Source of the DNA: Earliella scabrosa
Lineage: Eukaryota; Basidiomycota; Agaricomycetes; Polyporales; Polyporaceae
Reading direction: 5' to 3'
Assembly (NCBI GenBank): GCA_022605405.1
Contig: JABYQQ010000005.1
Coordinates: forward strand, 372,001 to 436,000
Length of the DNA: 64,000 nt
Part shown: positions 60,574 to 64,000 of the stretch, piece by piece
Position numbering within the stretch: the first letter of the stretch is position 1
Layout: every line of letters starts with the position of its first letter
Made by a program: the position numbers and the translations under genes
Notes under the pieces: model-generated
What the model was told of the DNA's origin: nothing
The model's input: the letters and a program-made list of their open reading frames with translations, nothing else
Database searches by the model: none

Positions 60574-60965
60574 GGGAAGAAATATGATCTTTGAGATGTG
60601 TAGTGTGATAGATGGTAGTACGCGGGGATATTAGCAGAGCGGTAGTACAGTCTCGTCGAATTCGAATCTGGTACAAGGAGTCTGAGAGAGTGACGACAGA
60701 GGATGGATACGTATACAAGGCGTCGAGCAGAGTTGGGCAGATGAGCAGAGATACAAAGCGAGATCTATGGTGCAGCAGGCGGCATAGCAGGAGACCAGAG
60801 ACAAGCAGAGAGGGCCGGGAAGATTTCTTGGGAACAGCCTCGAGCAGACTCTGGCTCAGAGTTTGCGGCAGCGTCGCTCGCTCTGCCACCGCGCACCGGC
60901 GTCTGTGTCCCGACTAGCTCGATCGCGGAACCACTTCGCAGGCCCTCGACGCTCGCTCGTTTCGA
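60574..60965. promoter_or_regulatory. divergent promoter, coiled-coil gene / COQ10
   Basis: 392 bases between two start codons read in opposite directions, so both promoters lie here. No strong TATA box seen. A tRNA-like stretch at 60630-60672 does not fold and is not called. Confidence 0.5.
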
Positions 60966-61794
60966 ATGGCTCTCTTCCTCCTCCTTCCCCGCCTCGCACC
61001 CTGCGCCCGCCCCCCGCTCTCCAGGCAGCTCTTCACCCTTCCCGACCTCTCCTCGCTCTCTCCCTTCTCTGGCCAGGACGGAAATGACAGCGGGCAGCAG
61101 GTCTACCACGAGCGCAAGATATTTCCGTGCGTCCACACGTCCTTGAATGCCTCCGCGCCGCGTGCGTGCCCCCCAGAGAGAGCGAGAGAGAGCTAAGTCG
61201 CGTCCTCCAGCTACACCCAGAAGCAGCTCTACGAGCTCGTAGCCGACGCGTCCTCCTATCCGCGCTTTCTGCCCTTCTGCACGGGTGCGCGCGTCCTGAA
61301 CCAGCAGCCCCATCCGTCCGACCATGGGCGCCTAAACATGGACGTCGAGCTCACGGTCGGCTTCATGTCCTTCCAGGAGACCTACGTCAGCAAGGTCGTC
61401 TGCAGGCCGTACGAGTCCGTCGAGGTCTGTTGTGCCATACTCCGACGCCAGAGACGATGCATGCTGACGTCATGCGCAGGCCGTCGCAGCGTCCTCCACG
61501 CCGCTCTTCAAGTCCCTCAACACCATCTGGCGCTTCCAGCCTGCGTCGAGGCAGTCGCCACACCCCGCCTCCCCGTCTCTTGCTGCGCAGAATCGGGATC
61601 CTGCAGAAGGGGCCGCTGAGCCAGCAAGTGTCGGTGGTGCCAGCCCGACTCTCGTCACCTTGGACCTCTCGTTCGCGTTCGCAAACCCGGTGCACGCTGC
61701 GGTCTCTGCCACCTTCTTCGGCCAGGTGTCCAAAATGATGGTCAAGGCGTTCGAAGAGCGGTGTCTTGAGATATACGGACAAGGAAAGGCCTAG
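60966..61794 (+). CDS. COQ10: coenzyme Q-binding protein COQ10
   Basis: Mitochondrial START-like lipid-binding protein needed for efficient ubiquinone function in respiration. Three exons (60966-61126, 61211-61424, 61480-61794) give 229 residues. The N-terminus MALFLLLPRLAPCARPPLSR is Arg-containing and fits a mitochondrial presequence. The family core reads YTQKQLYELVADASSYPRFL then PFCTGARVL, MDVELTVGFMSFQETYVSKV, LFKSLNTIWRFQP, TLVTLDLSFAFANPVHAAVS and the final helix AVSATFFGQVSKMMVKAFEE, ending YGQGKA. A Ser/Ala/Pro-rich insertion of about 35 residues (RQSPHPASPSLAAQNRDPAE) sits in the C-terminal half before the last strand. No damage visible. Confidence 0.93.
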
Positions 61795-64000
61795 CCAGCC
61801 TCTCACAAGGCGCCCCTTCTCCTCGGACTCGGACTGAGCTTGGACACGGACCCGGACCCGGATCCCGCGCAACTTCACGAAGTTGCTCATGTAGTCTCGG
61901 TATACATCACTGTACACACTCAGCCTAGTACTTCTAGACCTTTTGTTTATGCATAGGAGGACTCTTGTCGATGTGTTCAACGACGAAGACCGCTCACGTC
62001 CACAATAGACGACGGATGCTCACCATATCGCACGGGCGGACGTGCTGAAATGGGCAGAGACACTTCTCCACCTTACCGCACACTTGGCTGCATCCATCTT
62101 ACGGCACGGATGTTCCCGACTGGAGCAGTCTGGAGCCCACCAGCGGCCGCCCTATCTCAACGCGGCCCACAACTCACGCCTGAGCTTAACGGACGTCCAT
62201 TGTAGCCTGTGTGCATGGTACCGTGCGCGGACAGAGGAGGAGGGCGAGTGCTATGTACTGTACTGTACTTGGCTGCAACTTGAACACTAACGGGGCGCCT
62301 CGCCCCGCGTGCGTCACCCTGCCACTGCCGCGAACCTCGGTGCGGACCGCACCCGCGCAACCGGGACCACGATGCATGACCTCACGGGGCCCGTCAGACT
62401 AGGTTTTCCTTCCATCGCGAGCCAGATGTCGATGCCATCTGACGCACGCGAAGGCCGTGTCAGTGAATGGCCACTAGCACGGGCGCGAGAGAAGGGGTGG
62501 GACGAAGAGGCGCGGCGAGCAGCTGCAGCACCGCGGACAAGGCGAGGGGGAGATGGAGTAGGGTGGGGTGGGGTGAGGAAGGGTGCTCACCTCCACAACA
62601 TGGAAGATCAGTCAAGCTCGTGCGCATGCCTGCTTCCTTGGAAGGCTGGGAGGTGAGCTCGATGTAGGACCACGATCCTGCGTGGGAGACGGGCGCGAGA
62701 GGAAGCTGTCAGCAGCGGGCCGTGCGGGACGTGAGGGCAGGAAGGCACAGTGGGTGACGGTACGTGATGACTGGGGGTTCGGGAATGTCTGGATGTGTGG
62801 GGACGCGGAGATGTGGAGATGTGGGGGTGTGTGGGGGTGGACGTCGCGGCGTACGCACCTCTGTCGAGGCCATCGAGCAGCCTTACAAGAAGCTGATGGA
62901 ATGCGAAGCAAACGTGAGGGACCTTTTGCGTCTGGAGACTACACGCAGTCGCTTCGCTCCGCTGAAGATGAGACCTGCAAATCCCAACACCAGGTCAGAG
63001 GATTGACAAGACGAAAGACGAATGGGCACCGACTTTCGAGCAGAGGATGCGTCGACCGGAGACCAGGGGAGAGAGGGTCTGGGTGCAGAGCTCGCCCCGA
63101 GCCCGGTGGGGCATATAAGCCAAAATCCAGCACGCGCGCACGCACCACGAATCTCCCAATGTCGCTGATCCATTCCGGGCAGCAGGCTCCTGGCTCGCAT
63201 GCATGCCATCATCACATCAGCCTGCTGCTCAGAGCTACGTACGATTGGAACTGACAGCGCGCCGGTACGGTATCTTGATCGATGCAAAGGCCCCCCTCCA
63301 TTGAATCTGATTCTGCGGCGGGTTCCGGAAGCCCCCGTGTCAACGAACGCGAACCCGGAGCTTGCGAATGCGAACGATAAGAACCAGAACCCAGAACCAG
63401 AATTCAGAACCCGCGTGCGCGACGCGCCCCCTTGATTCCGCCCCGGCCATGCGCGCGGTGACGGCAGCGCAGAGTTCGTCGCGGGGCCCCTTCGCGCTGC
63501 ACCCCCGGGCAGGCGCGGAGAGGCCGCGCGTGTGGGGCGGGAATTCAGCGGCGAACCCGCAGGAGGGGTGTGTGGGGTGTGTGCGTCTTGCCCCCCCATC
63601 CTTCGTCTTCCATGACATGCATATGAGTGGCCCCCTTCAAGATTAGAACACCGCTTGAATGGACGTCGTAGGCAGAAGCCGCAACGCGCGCGCGTTCTCT
63701 GCGGGAAGCGTACGCTGACCGGCGGGGCGAGACCTGCTGCGGGCGTCGAGTACAGACGCGTTTGTCGGATTGGGACGGGGACGATCCCCTCGAGCTCGTC
63801 TGGTTCCGCTTCGAGCTCGCAAGTCGCGACGAACAGCGCCGGGCGGGCGGGCCCTCCTCTCCTGATCTGATAATTATGGAGTGGATCGCCGGGGGGAGGG
63901 GGAGGTTGGCCAGGCGGCGCATGCAGTAGCAGCAGGGACGGACGGTCCGCATCCGCGAGAATCGTCCCGCAAGTCTGGCTTGCGCGCGGGTGCCCGACCG
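61795..64000. other. no gene supported at right end
   Basis: About 2.2 kb of GC-rich sequence with many long but unconvincing frames on both strands. Simple-sequence patches occur near 62780-62850 (G/T-rich) and 63340-63420 (repeats of GAACC/AGAACC). Minus-strand donor-like sites near 62600 and 62860 hint at a spliced transcript, but no protein family emerges. It may contain the promoter of a gene beyond the edge. Confidence 0.4.

Noticed and set aside
60630..60672. tRNA-like A-box (TTAGCAGAGCGGTAGTAC) and B-box-like (ATTCGAATC) sequence.
   Set aside because: The two boxes are too close to leave room for an anticodon arm, and no acceptor or T-stem pairs.
58808..60889. A longer protein starting at 60889 for the coiled-coil gene.
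   Set aside because: That extension lacks a proper ATG; the ATG at 60573 with a 50-base intron gives a clean acidic N-terminus in frame.
62883..63599. Minus-strand open frame of 238 codons at the right end.
   Set aside because: GC-rich sequence keeps frames open by chance; the translation is Arg/Ser/Pro-rich with no domain and has equally long frames on the other strand.

Overview
This window is nuclear DNA of a filamentous basidiomycete, most likely an Agaricomycete. Genes are dense and split by introns of about 45-70 bases with GT...AG (sometimes GC...AG) borders. The gene families fit: DUF6533 membrane proteins, peptidase S28 in multiple copies, a septation protein Uds1, a KDM5 demethylase, 14-3-3, COQ10. 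I cannot name the species. Exon borders were read by eye from splice signals and family conservation. No rRNA, tRNA, CRISPR or intact transposon was seen.

Layout. 1-4.7 kb: three minus-strand housekeeping genes, namely the 5' part of a UBE2O-like ubiquitin enzyme, a STIMATE/YPL162C-type membrane protein and a secreted Vps62-like protein. 5-17.4 kb: an accessory block with a Vps62-like remnant, three DUF6533 genes (A, B, C), a GH5 remnant and one intact secreted GH5 exo-beta-1,3-glucanase. 18-37 kb: conserved cellular genes, namely Uds1 coiled-coil protein, GPI inositol-deacylase (PGAP1/Bst1), CorA/MNR2-type Mg2+ transporter, KDM5/JARID1 histone demethylase and 14-3-3. 38-57.4 kb: a locus amplified by segmental duplication. 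Its repeat unit is a minus-strand S28 serine carboxypeptidase, a roughly 1-1.5 kb non-coding spacer and a plus-strand DUF6533 gene. Three S28 genes look complete, a fourth is only a last exon, two DUF6533 genes (D, E) are full length and a third is only a last exon. 57.6-61.8 kb: a coiled-coil protein of unknown role and COQ10, divergently transcribed. 61.8-64 kb: no gene supported.

The most notable structure is the S28/DUF6533/GH5 amplification. GH5 sequence, intact or decayed, lies just upstream of a DUF6533 gene and in the same direction in three places (A, C, E), on both strands. The right-hand units end with DUF6533 and S28 tail-to-tail 137-194 bases apart. Deletion scars can be placed to within a few bases by comparing copies. 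The three intact S28 genes share a 22-base microexon and a TATA motif. The S28 fragment has its presumed catalytic His replaced by Tyr. The biological link between secreted prolyl peptidase, cell-wall glucanase and DUF6533 is unknown.
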